DNA of 64,000 bases from Flavobacterium kingsejongi (GTDB lineage Bacteria; Bacteroidota; Bacteroidia; Flavobacteriales; Flavobacteriaceae). Shown one piece after another: positions 8,842 through 18,865 of the stretch (position 1 is its first letter; each line of letters begins with the position of its first letter). The translations under genes were made by a program, and so were the position numbers. Below the pieces are notes generated by a model. It saw only the letters and a program-made list of their open reading frames with translations, ran no database searches and was not told where the DNA came from. The stretch covers positions 3,534,001 through 3,598,000 of the forward strand of contig NZ_CP020919.1 in the NCBI RefSeq assembly GCF_003076475.1, given 5' to 3'.

Positions 8842-10056
8842 ATGAGATTACACAGAAATTTAGTGTACACCACTATAGACTCACTGAACGCCATATTTAA
8901 CGAAAGTGAATATGCTGACAAGGTGGTAGCAAGAGCATTAAAAAAAGACAAACGCTGGGGAAGCAGCGACCGGAAATTCGTCGCAGAAACGATTTATGAA
9001 GTGGTACGCTGGAAGCGCCTGTACATGGAAATTGCAGAAGTAAAAGAGCCTTTTAACAGAGATGATATCTGGCGTATTTTTGCCGTATGGGCCGTTTTAA
9101 GAGGTTATCCAATCCCAGACTGGAGACAACTGGAAGGCACTCCGGAACGAAAAATCAAAGGCCGTTTTGATGAGTTTTCAAAAACACGTAAATACAGGGA
9201 ATCTATTCCAGATTGGATGGATGAACTGGGAATAAAAGAATTAGGCGAAGACCTGTGGACCAAAGAAATAGCAGCACAAAACAAGCAGGCTAAAGTAATA
9301 CTGCGCGTCAATACCCTAAAAACAACACGCGAGCAACTTCGTGCGTTACTAATGGACCTGAATATTGAAACAGACTTCCTAAAAGAGCAGCCGGATGCAT
9401 TAGTACTTAAAGAACGGGCAAATGTATTTATGACTGATGCTTTCAAGGAAGGATTCTTTGAAGTACAGGACGCCTCTTCACAGCTTGTTGCAGCCTATCT
9501 TGATGTAGCACCTGGAATGCGGGTAGTAGATACCTGTGCCGGAGCTGGTGGTAAAACCCTACACCTGGCTTCCTTAATGGAAAACAAAGGGCAATTGATC
9601 GCAATGGATCTTTACGAAAGTAAACTGAAACAGCTAAAATTAAGAGCCAAAAGAAACGGTGCCTTTAATATCGAATACCGAATTATCGATAGTACCAAGG
9701 TGATTAAGAAACTGCATGAAAAAGCAGACAGAGTCCTGATTGATGCACCATGTAGCGGTTTAGGGGTTTTAAAACGTAATCCTGATGCAAAATGGAAACT
9801 GCAACCGGAATTCATTGATAACATCCGAAAAATACAGGCGGAAGTTTTAGAAAGTTATTCCAAGATTGTAAAACCAGGCGGAAAGTTAGTGTACGCTACC
9901 TGTTCGATCCTGCCTTCTGAAAACCAGGAGCAGATCAAACGTTTTCTGGATACGGAAATTGGAAAACAATTCACTTTCATCAAAGAAACCAAAGTGCTGG
10001 CGTCAGAATCCGGATTTGATGGATTCTATATGGCACAACTGGAACGTAAAGAATAA
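8842..10056 (+). CDS. RsmB/NOP-family RNA m5C methyltransferase
   Basis: 404 aa. The N-terminal third is a NusB/RsmB-like helical region. The SAM-binding motif I is VVDTCAGAGGKT, motif IV DAPCSGLGVLKRNPD carries one conserved Cys, and motif VI VYATCSILPSEN carries the catalytic Cys. These are the hallmarks of the Nol1/Nop2/Sun family that methylates C5 of cytosine in rRNA or tRNA. The exact position modified cannot be read from sequence. Monocistronic, with its own promoter and a strong terminator. Confidence 0.92.
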   Translation: MRLHRNLVYTTIDSLNAIFNESEYADKVVARALKKDKRWGSSDRKFVAETIYEVVRWKRLYMEIAEVKEPFNRDDIWRIFAVWAVLRGYPIPDWRQLEGTPERKIKGRFDEFSKTRKYRESIPDWMDELGIKELGEDLWTKEIAAQNKQAKVILRVNTLKTTREQLRALLMDLNIETDFLKEQPDALVLKERANVFMTDAFKEGFFEVQDASSQLVAAYLDVAPGMRVVDTCAGAGGKTLHLASLMENKGQLIAMDLYESKLKQLKLRAKRNGAFNIEYRIIDSTKVIKKLHEKADRVLIDAPCSGLGVLKRNPDAKWKLQPEFIDNIRKIQAEVLESYSKIVKPGGKLVYATCSILPSENQEQIKRFLDTEIGKQFTFIKETKVLASESGFDGFYMAQLERKE

Positions 10057-10081
10057 AACAAACTCGTTTAGAGTAGCACAT

Positions 10082-10117
10082 AAAAAAGCCCGCAATTTTT
10101 GAAATTGCGGGCTTTTT
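10082..10117. terminator. Bidirectional terminator
   Basis: Long perfect stem GCCCGCAATTT/AAATTGCGGGC with a 3-base loop, A tract before and T tract after. It separates the methyltransferase gene from the convergent rho gene. Confidence 0.9.
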
Positions 10118-10136
10118 ATATGCAGTATGATTGTCC

Positions 10137-11951
10137 TTAATCGTTCATCGAAATCAGGAACTCTTCATTATTTCTCGTTTTCTTAAATCGGTCGTTGATA
10201 AAATCCATCGCTTCCACAGGATTCATATCTGCCAGGTATTTACGCATGATCCACATACGCTGTATTGTTTTTTCATCCAATAGCAGGTCATCACGACGTG
10301 TACTGGAAGATGTAAGATCCACAGCAGGAAAAATACGTTTGTTGGCAATCTTACGATCCAATTGAAGTTCCATGTTACCGGTACCTTTAAATTCTTCAAA
10401 GATCACCTCGTCCATTTTAGAACCAGTTTCTGTCAGTGCAGTAGCAATAATACTCAAAGAACCACCATTTTCAACATTACGGGCAGCTCCGAAGAAACGT
10501 TTTGGTTTTTGTAATGCATTTGCATCCACACCACCACTTAATACTTTTCCGGAAGCCGGTTGCACGGTGTTATAAGCACGGGCCAAACGCGTGATAGAAT
10601 CCAAAAGGATTACCACATCATGCCCACACTCTACTAATCTTTTTGCTTTTTCAAGTACGATATTAGCAATCTTAACGTGTTCCTGTGGCTCACGGTCAAA
10701 GGTCGAAGCGATAACTTCACCTCTTACGTTACGCTGCATATCCGTTACCTCTTCAGGACGTTCATCGATCAGCAATACAATAAGGTATACTTCAGGGTGA
10801 TTGGCCGCAATAGCATTGGCAATATCTTTCAACAACATGGTTTTACCGGTCTTAGGCTGTGCCACGATCATCCCTCTTTGTCCTTTTCCAATCGGGGAAA
10901 ACAAATCGATGATACGCGTTGAAATAGAACTCTGTTTGCCGGCAAGATTAAATTTCTCTGTTGGAAAAACAGGCGTCAGGTGCTCAAAAGAGATCCGATC
11001 GCGAACGACCTGTGGATCATGTCCGTTAATTTTAAGGACTCTGACCAATGGGAAGTATTTCTCTCCTTCTTTCGGAGGACGTACCACACCTTTTACCGTA
11101 TCTCCAGTTTTTAATCCGAACAAACGAATTTGCGAATTGGAAAGGTAAATATCATCCGGGGAACCCAGATAATTATAATCAGAAGAACGAAGGAAACCAT
11201 AACCATCAGGCATCATTTCCAATACACCTTCGCTTTCGATGATACCGTCAAACTCAAAATCAGAATCTCTGAAATTTTGTTTTTTATTTTTGTTTTGTGC
11301 CGGATTTACATTCCCGTTTGCCTGATTCCCATTAGCCTGGTTTCCGTTAGCCTGATTCTGGTTGGAATTTTGGTTTTGATTCGGATTCTGGTTTTGGTTG
11401 GGATTTTGTTTCGGGTGGGGATGTTTTTGATTCGGATTAGCCGGTTTTGCCACCGGAGCTTCTGCAGTATCTGCAGCATTCGGCTGGCTTGGGGCTTTGG
11501 ATGTTGTATCGGCAACAGGAGCGTTGCGGTCTACTACAGTATTGTTATTGTTATCTTTCTTAAACTTGATAACTTTCTTTTCGGCTGGATTTTTTGAAAC
11601 TACCGGCTTCTGTGAAACAGGAGCTTCTGCTACAGGAGCAGCTACTTCGGGAGTTTCTTCAGCTACAGGCTCTACTTTTTCTGTAAAAATAGGTTCCGAA
11701 TTGAAAAGAGTTGTTTTTTCTGCTTTAGGGACTATTTTTTTAGCGGGTAAAATACGGCTTCTTTTGGATTTTGCCTCCGGCTGTGCTGCCGCTTCTGGAG
11801 CTATAACCTCCGGATTTGCAGCCTGGCGATCCAGGATCTGGTAGACCAATTCTTCCTTTTTTAATCCTCTAAACTTATTTATTTTAGCATTCTTAGCTAT
11901 TTCCTGAAGTTCAGACAACTTCATTTCTTTTAATACAGAAATATCAAACAT
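10137..11951 (-). CDS. rho: Transcription termination factor Rho
   Basis: 604 aa, well above the roughly 420 aa of E. coli Rho. Residues 1-45 are the Rho N-terminal helical domain ([29 protein letters not shown]). Residues about 46-228 are an inserted low-complexity segment, first Pro/Ala/Glu-rich, then Asn/Gln repeats (QANGN units). Residues about 235-310 form the cold-shock-like RNA-binding domain ([20 protein letters not shown]), and the rest is the hexameric ATPase with Walker A AQPKTGKT near 365-371. Such insertions are known from Bacteroidota Rho. ATP-driven RNA translocase that ends transcription. Confidence 0.96.
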   Translation of the reverse strand: MFDISVLKEMKLSELQEIAKNAKINKFRGLKKEELVYQILDRQAANPEVIAPEAAAQPEAKSKRSRILPAKKIVPKAEKTTLFNSEPIFTEKVEPVAEETPEVAAPVAEAPVSQKPVVSKNPAEKKVIKFKKDNNNNTVVDRNAPVADTTSKAPSQPNAADTAEAPVAKPANPNQKHPHPKQNPNQNQNPNQNQNSNQNQANGNQANGNQANGNVNPAQNKNKKQNFRDSDFEFDGIIESEGVLEMMPDGYGFLRSSDYNYLGSPDDIYLSNSQIRLFGLKTGDTVKGVVRPPKEGEKYFPLVRVLKINGHDPQVVRDRISFEHLTPVFPTEKFNLAGKQSSISTRIIDLFSPIGKGQRGMIVAQPKTGKTMLLKDIANAIAANHPEVYLIVLLIDERPEEVTDMQRNVRGEVIASTFDREPQEHVKIANIVLEKAKRLVECGHDVVILLDSITRLARAYNTVQPASGKVLSGGVDANALQKPKRFFGAARNVENGGSLSIIATALTETGSKMDEVIFEEFKGTGNMELQLDRKIANKRIFPAVDLTSSSTRRDDLLLDEKTIQRMWIMRKYLADMNPVEAMDFINDRFKKTRNNEEFLISMND

Positions 11952-12106
11952 GTATATAACTTGAATTTAATTATTTTAACAGCGTGTGTAGATGGGTAGT
12001 GTTTTTGTTGACTTTGAAAATCCCGTATTATGAAGTACTTACGGAATTGTTATGCAATAATACGAATTAATTTTATCAATCAATAGTATTTTTAAAAAAG
12101 AAAATA

Positions 12107-12114
12107 TATTTTTG
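12107..12114 (+). promoter_or_regulatory. -7 box of the DUF4293 gene
   Basis: A perfect TATTTTTG, 18 bases before the ATG, giving a very short leader. Confidence 0.6.
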
Positions 12115-12132
12115 TGCAGCAAATAAAACGAA

Positions 12133-12543
12133 ATGATCCAGAGAATACAGACTATATATCTGCTAATAGCTTTCATTACCACAGGGATTCTTCCTTTCGT
12201 ATTCCCATTATGGGCAGACGTTTCCGGGAAAGATTACTTCTTCATGAAAAACATGGCTTATGTTGTATTATTCGGATTGAGTACTACCCTGACTGTTTTC
12301 AGTATCACTTCTTACAAGAAAAGACAAACGCAATTTGTTATCGGCAGATTGAATATCATATCAAACTTAATTTTACTAGGATTATTTGTGTATCGTTCCC
12401 TAAATTTATCTGGAGAAACTTCGGTTTCTGAGAAAGGTATTGGGATGTTCCTCCCTATTGTTTCTATCGTTTTTTTAGCTCTTGCTAACAAAGCCATCAA
12501 GAAGGATGAAGATCTCGTAAAATCTGTGGATCGGTTGAGATAA
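12133..12543 (+). CDS. DUF4293 family four-helix membrane protein
   Basis: 136 aa with four hydrophobic segments and a short basic C-terminus. The opening MIQRIQTIYLLIAFITTG is typical of the DUF4293 family of Bacteroidota, to my recollection. Function unknown. It is divergent from rho, an arrangement I believe is common in flavobacteria, and it ends in a clear terminator, so it is probably expressed alone. Confidence 0.82.
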   Translation: MIQRIQTIYLLIAFITTGILPFVFPLWADVSGKDYFFMKNMAYVVLFGLSTTLTVFSITSYKKRQTQFVIGRLNIISNLILLGLFVYRSLNLSGETSVSEKGIGMFLPIVSIVFLALANKAIKKDEDLVKSVDRLR

Positions 12544-12572
12544 ACCTTTTAACTTAGTTTATTAGTGCGCGG

Positions 12573-12607
12573 AAAAAACCTGAATTGAAATACATTCAGG
12601 TTTTTTT
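12573..12607 (+). terminator. Terminator after the DUF4293 gene
   Basis: CCTGAAT pairs with ATTCAGG, flanked by A and T tracts; it can also serve the convergent phosphodiesterase gene. Confidence 0.8.
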
Positions 12608-12629
12608 ATGCTTTATTCTTACCCAGCCC

Positions 12630-13127
12630 TTATATCCTTTTCTCCATTTCAATCACTTCCAAATCACTGATCTTACCTTCGGACACTACAAATCGTAGCA
12701 TGGTTCGTACCTGATGGAAACCGTGTTTGCCCGCAGCACCGGGATTCATGTGCAGCAGATTGAACTGCTTGTCATGCATGACTTTTAAAATATGCGAATG
12801 CCCACAGATAAATAACTGCGGAGGATTGTCCTGTATTTCTTTACGGATAGCAGGATTGTATTTCCCGGGATATCCCCCGATGTGCGTGATCAATACCGTC
12901 ACCCCTTCACAGACAAAACGGTTGTTCAGCGGAAATTCCATACGGGCTTCATCATCATCAATATTACCATACACAGCACGAAGCGGTTTCAGCTTTTTTA
13001 ATGTATCTGTCACCACCAAATCCCCAATATCGCCGGCATGCCATACTTCGTCAGCCTGGTTGACATATTTCAAAATGGTAGCATCAATATAACTGTGTGT
13101 ATCGGAAAGTAAAAGGATTTTTTTCAA
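12630..13127 (-). CDS. YfcE/MJ0936-family metallophosphoesterase
   Basis: 165 aa, the usual length of this small calcineurin-like family. Metal-site motifs are visible in order: LSDTH (residues 7-11), AGDIGD, YGNIDDDEARMEF, THIGG and CGHSHIL with HMNPGAAG near the C-terminus. The enzyme probably hydrolyses phosphodiesters with Mn or similar ions in the cytosol; its natural substrate is unclear. Divergent from truA. Confidence 0.9.
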   Translation of the reverse strand: MKKILLLSDTHSYIDATILKYVNQADEVWHAGDIGDLVVTDTLKKLKPLRAVYGNIDDDEARMEFPLNNRFVCEGVTVLITHIGGYPGKYNPAIRKEIQDNPPQLFICGHSHILKVMHDKQFNLLHMNPGAAGKHGFHQVRTMLRFVVSEGKISDLEVIEMEKRI

Positions 13128-13218
13128 GGTTTATTTTTCTAACGTTATGGGAATCTGATTTTATACAAAGTTAACAACTCATTATCGAATTATCTAATGA
13201 ACAAATTACCGATTTAAC

Positions 13219-13226
13219 TATCTTTG
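13219..13226 (+). promoter_or_regulatory. -7 box of truA
   Basis: A perfect TATCTTTG, 23 bases before the TTG start of truA. Confidence 0.65.
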
Positions 13227-13248
13227 CAAAACAAAAAGCACTTCACGT

Positions 13249-13986
13249 TTGAGATATTTTATCAGATTCGCCTATAACGGTAAAAACTACCACGGTTGGC
13301 AAATTCAGCCCAATGCCAGTTCTGTACAGGAAACCCTGGGTAAAGCACTAACTGTTTTGCTGGGGCAATCTATTGAGATCATGGGCGCCGGAAGGACCGA
13401 TTCGGGAGTGCATGCCAGGGAAATGTACGCCCATTTTGATATGGAGCACCCTATGGAAGGGGATTTATGGGTACACAAACTCAACAATTACCTGCCTAAA
13501 GACATTGCACTATTTGAGATCATTCCGGTACACGACAGTGCGCATGCCCGGTTTGATGCCACCCGCAGAACCTATGAATACCACATGCATACCCATAAAG
13601 ATGTGTTTGAAAACGAGAACAGTTGGTATTATCATAAAACACTGGATATTGACGCCATGAATGCCGCTTCCCAATTGCTTTTTCAGCATACGGATTTTCA
13701 GTGTTTCTCGAAGGTCAATACAGATGTCAATACCTTCAACTGCACCATTTTTGAGGCGCATTGGGAGCGACAGGGCAACAAAATGGTTTTCACCATATCG
13801 GCAGACCGTTTTTTACGGAATATGGTCCGGGCCATTGTAGGCACACTGGTCAATGTAGGGCTACACAAAATCACGCTGGAGGATTTCAATACCATCATCG
13901 AGCGTAAAAACAGAAATAATGCGGGATTTTCAGTCCCCGCACACGGATTGTACCTGACCAAAATCGTCTATCCGTATTTAAACTAA
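13249..13986 (+). CDS. truA: tRNA pseudouridine synthase A
   Basis: 245 aa. The catalytic aspartate is D51 in GAGRTDSGVHA, and RFAYNGKNYHGWQIQPN at the N-terminus and NFLRNMVR-type FLRNMVRAIVGTL near the C-terminus are signature segments. It makes pseudouridine at positions 38-40 of tRNA anticodon stems. The start is TTG at 13249, set by homology of the first residues (MRYFIRFAYNG) and by the promoter just upstream. Nine bases separate it from the following ABC exporter gene, so they are likely co-transcribed. Confidence 0.95.
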   Translation: MRYFIRFAYNGKNYHGWQIQPNASSVQETLGKALTVLLGQSIEIMGAGRTDSGVHAREMYAHFDMEHPMEGDLWVHKLNNYLPKDIALFEIIPVHDSAHARFDATRRTYEYHMHTHKDVFENENSWYYHKTLDIDAMNAASQLLFQHTDFQCFSKVNTDVNTFNCTIFEAHWERQGNKMVFTISADRFLRNMVRAIVGTLVNVGLHKITLEDFNTIIERKNRNNAGFSVPAHGLYLTKIVYPYLN

Positions 13987-13995
13987 TACCCCAAA

Positions 13996-15750
13996 ATGAA
14001 AGCAATAAAAAGCGATATTTTTAAAAAGATAATGAAGTTTACCAAACCGTACCAATGGCGCTTTAATGGCGTGATCATCTGGGCGGTTTCACTTTCGATA
14101 TTTGCGGCACTACGCCCCTACCTGCTCAAAAAAACAGTGGATAGCTATATCGAGCCCAAAGATTCCCAAGGACTTTTACTATACATTGTTATCATGGGCG
14201 TGGTTTTACTCTTAGAAGTAGCCTCCCAGTTTTACTTTGTATACTGGGCCAACTGGCTTGGACAGGACATCGTAAAAGACATCCGGGTAAAATTATTCAA
14301 TCACCTCTCAAGTTTCAGGATGAAGTATTTCGACAATGCCCCGGTAGGCCAATTGGTCACCCGTTCGGTGTATGATATCGAATCCATTGCCAAAATATTC
14401 AGCCAGGGACTATTTATGATCATCAGTGACTTGATGAAAATGGTGGTGGTCCTGATTTTTATGTTCTTCATGAACTGGAAACTGACATTGATCGTTTTAG
14501 CGGCTATGCCAATATTATTATATGCTACCAGTGTATTCCAGAAAAAAATGAAAGTCGCTTTTGAAGAGGTACGTACCCAGATATCCAACATGAATACTTT
14601 TGTACAGGAACGCGTAACCGGAATGAAAATCGTACAGCTTTTTTCCAGGGAAGATATCGAATATGAAAAATTCAAAGAAATCAATAAAAAGCACAATGAT
14701 GCGTGGTTGAAAAACGTATTATACAACTCCATCTTCTTCCCGATTGCCGATATCGTATCTTCACTTACCCTCGGTTTTATCGTTTGGTATGGCGGTATGA
14801 GTATCCTAAACGGAGATAACATTACAACATTCGGGGATTTATTCGCCTACACCATGCTGATCAGTATGCTGTTCAACCCTTTACGCCAGATCGCTGATAA
14901 ATTCAATGAGATGCAAATGGGTATGGTTTCTGCCAACCGTGTTTTTGAGATCCTCGAAAGCGATGAACTGGTACAAGATACCGGAAAACGCGAAGCACCC
15001 AAATTCAAAGGCAGTATCGAATTCAAGGATGTACATTTCGGATACCTTGAAAAAGAAGAAGTGCTTAAAGGCGTAAGCCTGTCTGTCAATGCTGGGGAAA
15101 CCATTGCGATTGTCGGGGCAACCGGTGCCGGAAAATCAACCATTATCAACCTGCTGAACCGTTTTTATGAAATCAATAGTGGTGAAATCAGTATCGACGG
15201 CATCAACATTGACGAGTTCCGACTGGCGTCCCTCCGCACCCAGATCGCTGTTGTCCTTCAGGATGTTTTCCTGTTTGCCGACACGATCCTAAACAACATT
15301 ACCCTGAACAATCCTGACATTACACGTGAAGATGTAGTGAATGCAGCAAAGAAAATCGGCATCCACCAGTTCATTATGAATTTACCAAATGGCTACGACT
15401 ATAATGTAAAGGAACGCGGTGTAATGCTGTCTTCCGGGCAACGCCAGCTTATTGCTTTCCTTCGGGCCTATGTAAGCAATCCTAGCATCCTGATCCTGGA
15501 CGAAGCCACATCATCCATCGACAGTTACTCCGAAGAATTGATCCAGAACGCTACCGAAACCATTACCCAGGGCAGGACTTCGATTGTTATCGCCCACAGG
15601 CTGGCTACTGTAGTTAATGCCGATAAAATAATTGTAATGGACAAAGGGCTTGTAGTCGAACAGGGCACCCACCGGGAACTTTTAAGTTTACCCGATGGTT
15701 TCTACCGAAATCTCTATCAATCCCAGTTTTTAGCTGTAGCTGAAGAATAA
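13996..15750 (+). CDS. ABC transporter, fused permease and ATPase (exporter type)
   Basis: 584 aa. Residues 1 to about 320 form the six-helix exporter membrane domain. The ATPase follows with Walker A GATGAGKST, signature SSGQRQL, Walker B ILILDEATSSID and H-loop IAHRL. This is the MsbA/multidrug exporter layout, working as a homodimer or with a partner half-transporter. Substrate is not evident; lipids or drugs are usual. It follows truA by nine bases. Confidence 0.92.
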   Translation: MKAIKSDIFKKIMKFTKPYQWRFNGVIIWAVSLSIFAALRPYLLKKTVDSYIEPKDSQGLLLYIVIMGVVLLLEVASQFYFVYWANWLGQDIVKDIRVKLFNHLSSFRMKYFDNAPVGQLVTRSVYDIESIAKIFSQGLFMIISDLMKMVVVLIFMFFMNWKLTLIVLAAMPILLYATSVFQKKMKVAFEEVRTQISNMNTFVQERVTGMKIVQLFSREDIEYEKFKEINKKHNDAWLKNVLYNSIFFPIADIVSSLTLGFIVWYGGMSILNGDNITTFGDLFAYTMLISMLFNPLRQIADKFNEMQMGMVSANRVFEILESDELVQDTGKREAPKFKGSIEFKDVHFGYLEKEEVLKGVSLSVNAGETIAIVGATGAGKSTIINLLNRFYEINSGEISIDGINIDEFRLASLRTQIAVVLQDVFLFADTILNNITLNNPDITREDVVNAAKKIGIHQFIMNLPNGYDYNVKERGVMLSSGQRQLIAFLRAYVSNPSILILDEATSSIDSYSEELIQNATETITQGRTSIVIAHRLATVVNADKIIVMDKGLVVEQGTHRELLSLPDGFYRNLYQSQFLAVAEE

Positions 15751-15866
15751 ATTAACGGTATACAGATTTTTATCTGACCAAATAAATAACTATTTTCGTG
15801 GTCTGAAATCAAATCCGCTTTTTTAGATCGTGGACGAGAGCAATAGAAATAATTAAAAATTTAGAA

Positions 15867-17255
15867 ATGAAATACGATATCATTGTTTTAGGAAGTGGTC
15901 CGGGTGGCTATGTTACTGCGATCAGAGCTTCTCAGCTTGGATTTAAGGTTGCGGTTATCGAAAAAGAAAATCTGGGCGGAATCTGCCTGAACTGGGGTTG
16001 TATCCCAACAAAAGCATTGCTGAAAAGCGCGCAGGTTTTTGATTACCTGAAACATGCTTCAGATTACGGACTTACTATTTCGGAATTTGATAAGGATTTC
16101 GGAGCTGTAATTTCACGTTCCAGAGGTGTTGCCGACGGAATGAGCAAAGGAGTTCAATTCCTGATGAAAAAAAATAAAATCGATGTTATTGATGGTTTTG
16201 GAAAAGTAAAACCAGGTAAAAAAGTCGATGTTACCGATAAAGACAATAAAGTAACTGAATACAGTGCTGACCATATTATCATTGCTACAGGAGCACGTTC
16301 CCGTGAACTTCCAAACCTGCCACAGGATGGAAAAAAAGTAATCGGATACCGTCAGGCAATGACGTTGGCAGAACAGCCTAAGAAAATGATCGTTGTAGGC
16401 TCCGGAGCTATCGGGGTTGAATTTGCTCATTTTTACAATGCTATGGGAACTGAAGTAACGATTGTGGAATTCCTTCCAAACATCGTTCCTGTAGAAGATG
16501 AAGATATCTCTAAACAATTCGAGCGTTCCCTTAAAAAAGCAGGCATCACGATCATGACCAATGCTTCTGTAGAGAAAGTCGATACTACTGGTACAGGAGT
16601 AAAAGCTACTGTAAAAACGGCAAAAGGAGAAGAAATCCTGGAAGCTGACATTGTACTTTCTGCTGTTGGTATCAAATCCAATATCGAAAATATCGGACTG
16701 GAAGAAGTAGGCATTGCTACAGACCGTGATAAAATCCTTGTAAATACATTCTACCAGACCAATATCCCGGGCTATTATGCTATCGGTGATGTGGTTCCTG
16801 GCCAGGCTTTGGCACACGTTGCTTCTGCTGAAGGTATTTTATGTGTGGAGAAAATCGCCGGACTTCATGTAGAAGCATTAGATTACGGAAACGTTCCGGG
16901 ATGTACCTATGCTACTCCTGAAATTGCTTCTGTAGGCCTTACCGAAAAACAAGCCCGTGAAAAAGGATATGAATTGAAAATTGGTAAATTCCCATTCTCA
17001 GCATCTGGTAAAGCCAAAGCATCCGGAACTCCGGACGGTTTTGTAAAAGTTATTTTCGACGCGAAATACGGCGAATGGTTAGGCTGCCACATGATTGGTG
17101 CCGGTGTAACCGATATGATTGCTGAGGCTGTAGTAGCCCGTAAATTAGAAACTACAGGTCATGAAATCATCAAATCCATCCACCCTCACCCTACCATGAG
17201 TGAAGCGATTATGGAAGCTGCAGCAGCGGCCTATGATGAGGTAATCCACCTATAA
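15867..17255 (+). CDS. lpdA: Dihydrolipoyl dehydrogenase (E3)
   Basis: 462 aa, full length. FAD-binding GSGPGGYVTAIRA at the N-terminus, the redox-active disulfide C40/C45 in GGICLNWGCIPTK, the NAD-binding GSGAIGVEFAHFYNAMG, a second FAD motif YAIGDV, and the C-terminal catalytic HPHPTMSE. It reoxidises lipoamide in 2-oxoacid dehydrogenase complexes. It stands alone, without E1 or E2 genes nearby. A weak promoter TATTTTCG lies at 15792-15799. Confidence 0.96.
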   Translation: MKYDIIVLGSGPGGYVTAIRASQLGFKVAVIEKENLGGICLNWGCIPTKALLKSAQVFDYLKHASDYGLTISEFDKDFGAVISRSRGVADGMSKGVQFLMKKNKIDVIDGFGKVKPGKKVDVTDKDNKVTEYSADHIIIATGARSRELPNLPQDGKKVIGYRQAMTLAEQPKKMIVVGSGAIGVEFAHFYNAMGTEVTIVEFLPNIVPVEDEDISKQFERSLKKAGITIMTNASVEKVDTTGTGVKATVKTAKGEEILEADIVLSAVGIKSNIENIGLEEVGIATDRDKILVNTFYQTNIPGYYAIGDVVPGQALAHVASAEGILCVEKIAGLHVEALDYGNVPGCTYATPEIASVGLTEKQAREKGYELKIGKFPFSASGKAKASGTPDGFVKVIFDAKYGEWLGCHMIGAGVTDMIAEAVVARKLETTGHEIIKSIHPHPTMSEAIMEAAAAAYDEVIHL

Positions 17256-17292
17256 GACCACAACAACAGTTTTCAACTACTGTTACCACTAT

Positions 17293-17326
17293 AAATCCGT
17301 TTTGAAATTTCAAAACGGATTTTTTT
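17293..17326 (+). terminator. Terminator after lpdA
   Basis: A perfect 15-base inverted repeat (AAATCCGTTTTGAAA and its complement) followed by a T tract. Confidence 0.85.
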
Positions 17327-17390
17327 ATATTTTAACCCAAGTATAACACATTTGACAGTGATCATCCTGTGATCGGGAAACAGAATTTTA

Positions 17391-17398
17391 TATCTTTA
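17391..17398 (+). promoter_or_regulatory. -7 box of the glycosidase operon
   Basis: TATCTTTA, one mismatch to TAnnTTTG, 21 bases before the ATG of the amylase-family gene. Confidence 0.5.
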
Positions 17399-17419
17399 TA
17401 ACTACCAAAATCCCAAATT

Positions 17420-18832
17420 ATGATGATACGCCTCCCTATACTGGCCTTAATCCTACTGCTGCTTTCAGGCTGTAACAACATTTCGGATAAGCAAATCATT
17501 GAAAACCAGAAAAAAATAGAGGCTTCTCCCTACGAACCTAAAGAATACGTCGAGATTACCCACCCGGAATGGAGCAAAAATGCCACCATCTACGAGGTGA
17601 ATATCCGACAATACACACCCGAAGGTACTTTTAAAGCTTTTGAGTCACACCTGCCCCGCTTAAAGGCTATGGGAATTGATATTTTATGGATTATGCCCAT
17701 TCATCCTATTGGGATCAAAAACAGGAAAGGCACCTTGGGCAGTTATTATGCTGTCAAAGATTATTATGGCGTTAATCCCGAATTGGGGACTATGGCCGAT
17801 TTTAAAGCATTAGTCGACAAAGCCCATGAAATGGGCATGTACCTGATCATCGACTGGGTGGCCAACCATTCTTCCTGGGACAATGAACTCGTCAGCCGCC
17901 ATCCCGAATGGTACAGCAAATCGCCCGATGGCAAATTTGAACCTACCCCCTGGTACGATTGGGAAGATAGTATTGAGTTCGACTATAATCAACCCGGACT
18001 CCGGCAGTACATGACCGATGCGATGAAATTCTGGGTCGATAAAACAAATATTGATGGCTTCCGCTGTGATGTTGCTGGTTTCGTCCCGATTGATTTCTGG
18101 GAAAATACCCGCTCAGAACTGGACAAAATCAAACCTGTATTCCTGCTGGCCGAATGGGAATCCCGTGACCTGCACAAAAAAGCATTTGACATGACCTATT
18201 CCTGGAGCCTGTGGAACCGCATGCACGCCGTGACCACCAAAGGCGAAAACATGAATGGCCTGATAGAATACCTCGCACATGATGTGAATTCATTTCCAAA
18301 AAACGGCTACCGGATGACCTTTACCGACAATCACGACAAAAACTCCTGGGAAGGCACCCCGTACACCAATTTCGGCAAAGGACTGGAAGCCTCGATTGTG
18401 CTGGCCGCGACGGTAAACGGTATGCCACTCGTATACAGCGGGCAGGAAGCCGGCATGAACCGCTCGCTCGCTCGCTTTGAGAAAGATTCCATTCAATGGA
18501 AAGACCATCCATTCGCTCATATATACACCCGGCTTTTTACACTGAAACATACCAACCAGGCTTTATGGAACGGAAAGTATGGCGGTGAAATGATCCGGAT
18601 TTTTAATGATAAGCCCCAACAGGTACTTTCCTTTTCCCGGGAAAAGAATTCCGATCGCGTGATCACACTGGTCAATTACAGCAAAAATCCTGTAACCGTT
18701 GTTTTAAATTCAGAATACCAAAAAGGAAATTATACCGAGCTATTCTCCGAAGAAACCTATCTGTTAAAAGGAAATGATACCCTTTCTTTTAAACCCTGGG
18801 AATACCATGTTCTTGTACAGCAAAAAAACTAA
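17420..18832 (+). CDS. Alpha-amylase-family (GH13-like) glycosidase lipoprotein
   Basis: 470 aa with a lipoprotein signal (lipobox Cys at residue 18, LLSGC). The (beta/alpha)8 catalytic core is complete: DWVANHSS (region I), GFRCDVAG with nucleophile D217, LLAEWES with acid E245, and FTDNHDKNSW with D306. A short C-terminal beta domain follows. It likely cleaves alpha-glucans in the periplasm or at the cell surface. It is followed by an alpha/beta hydrolase lipoprotein and an aldose epimerase, with no SusC/SusD pair nearby. Confidence 0.92.
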   Translation: MMIRLPILALILLLLSGCNNISDKQIIENQKKIEASPYEPKEYVEITHPEWSKNATIYEVNIRQYTPEGTFKAFESHLPRLKAMGIDILWIMPIHPIGIKNRKGTLGSYYAVKDYYGVNPELGTMADFKALVDKAHEMGMYLIIDWVANHSSWDNELVSRHPEWYSKSPDGKFEPTPWYDWEDSIEFDYNQPGLRQYMTDAMKFWVDKTNIDGFRCDVAGFVPIDFWENTRSELDKIKPVFLLAEWESRDLHKKAFDMTYSWSLWNRMHAVTTKGENMNGLIEYLAHDVNSFPKNGYRMTFTDNHDKNSWEGTPYTNFGKGLEASIVLAATVNGMPLVYSGQEAGMNRSLARFEKDSIQWKDHPFAHIYTRLFTLKHTNQALWNGKYGGEMIRIFNDKPQQVLSFSREKNSDRVITLVNYSKNPVTVVLNSEYQKGNYTELFSEETYLLKGNDTLSFKPWEYHVLVQQKN

Positions 18833-18865
18833 ATTTTCCTTTGACCCTAACTGCAAAACAGGCCT

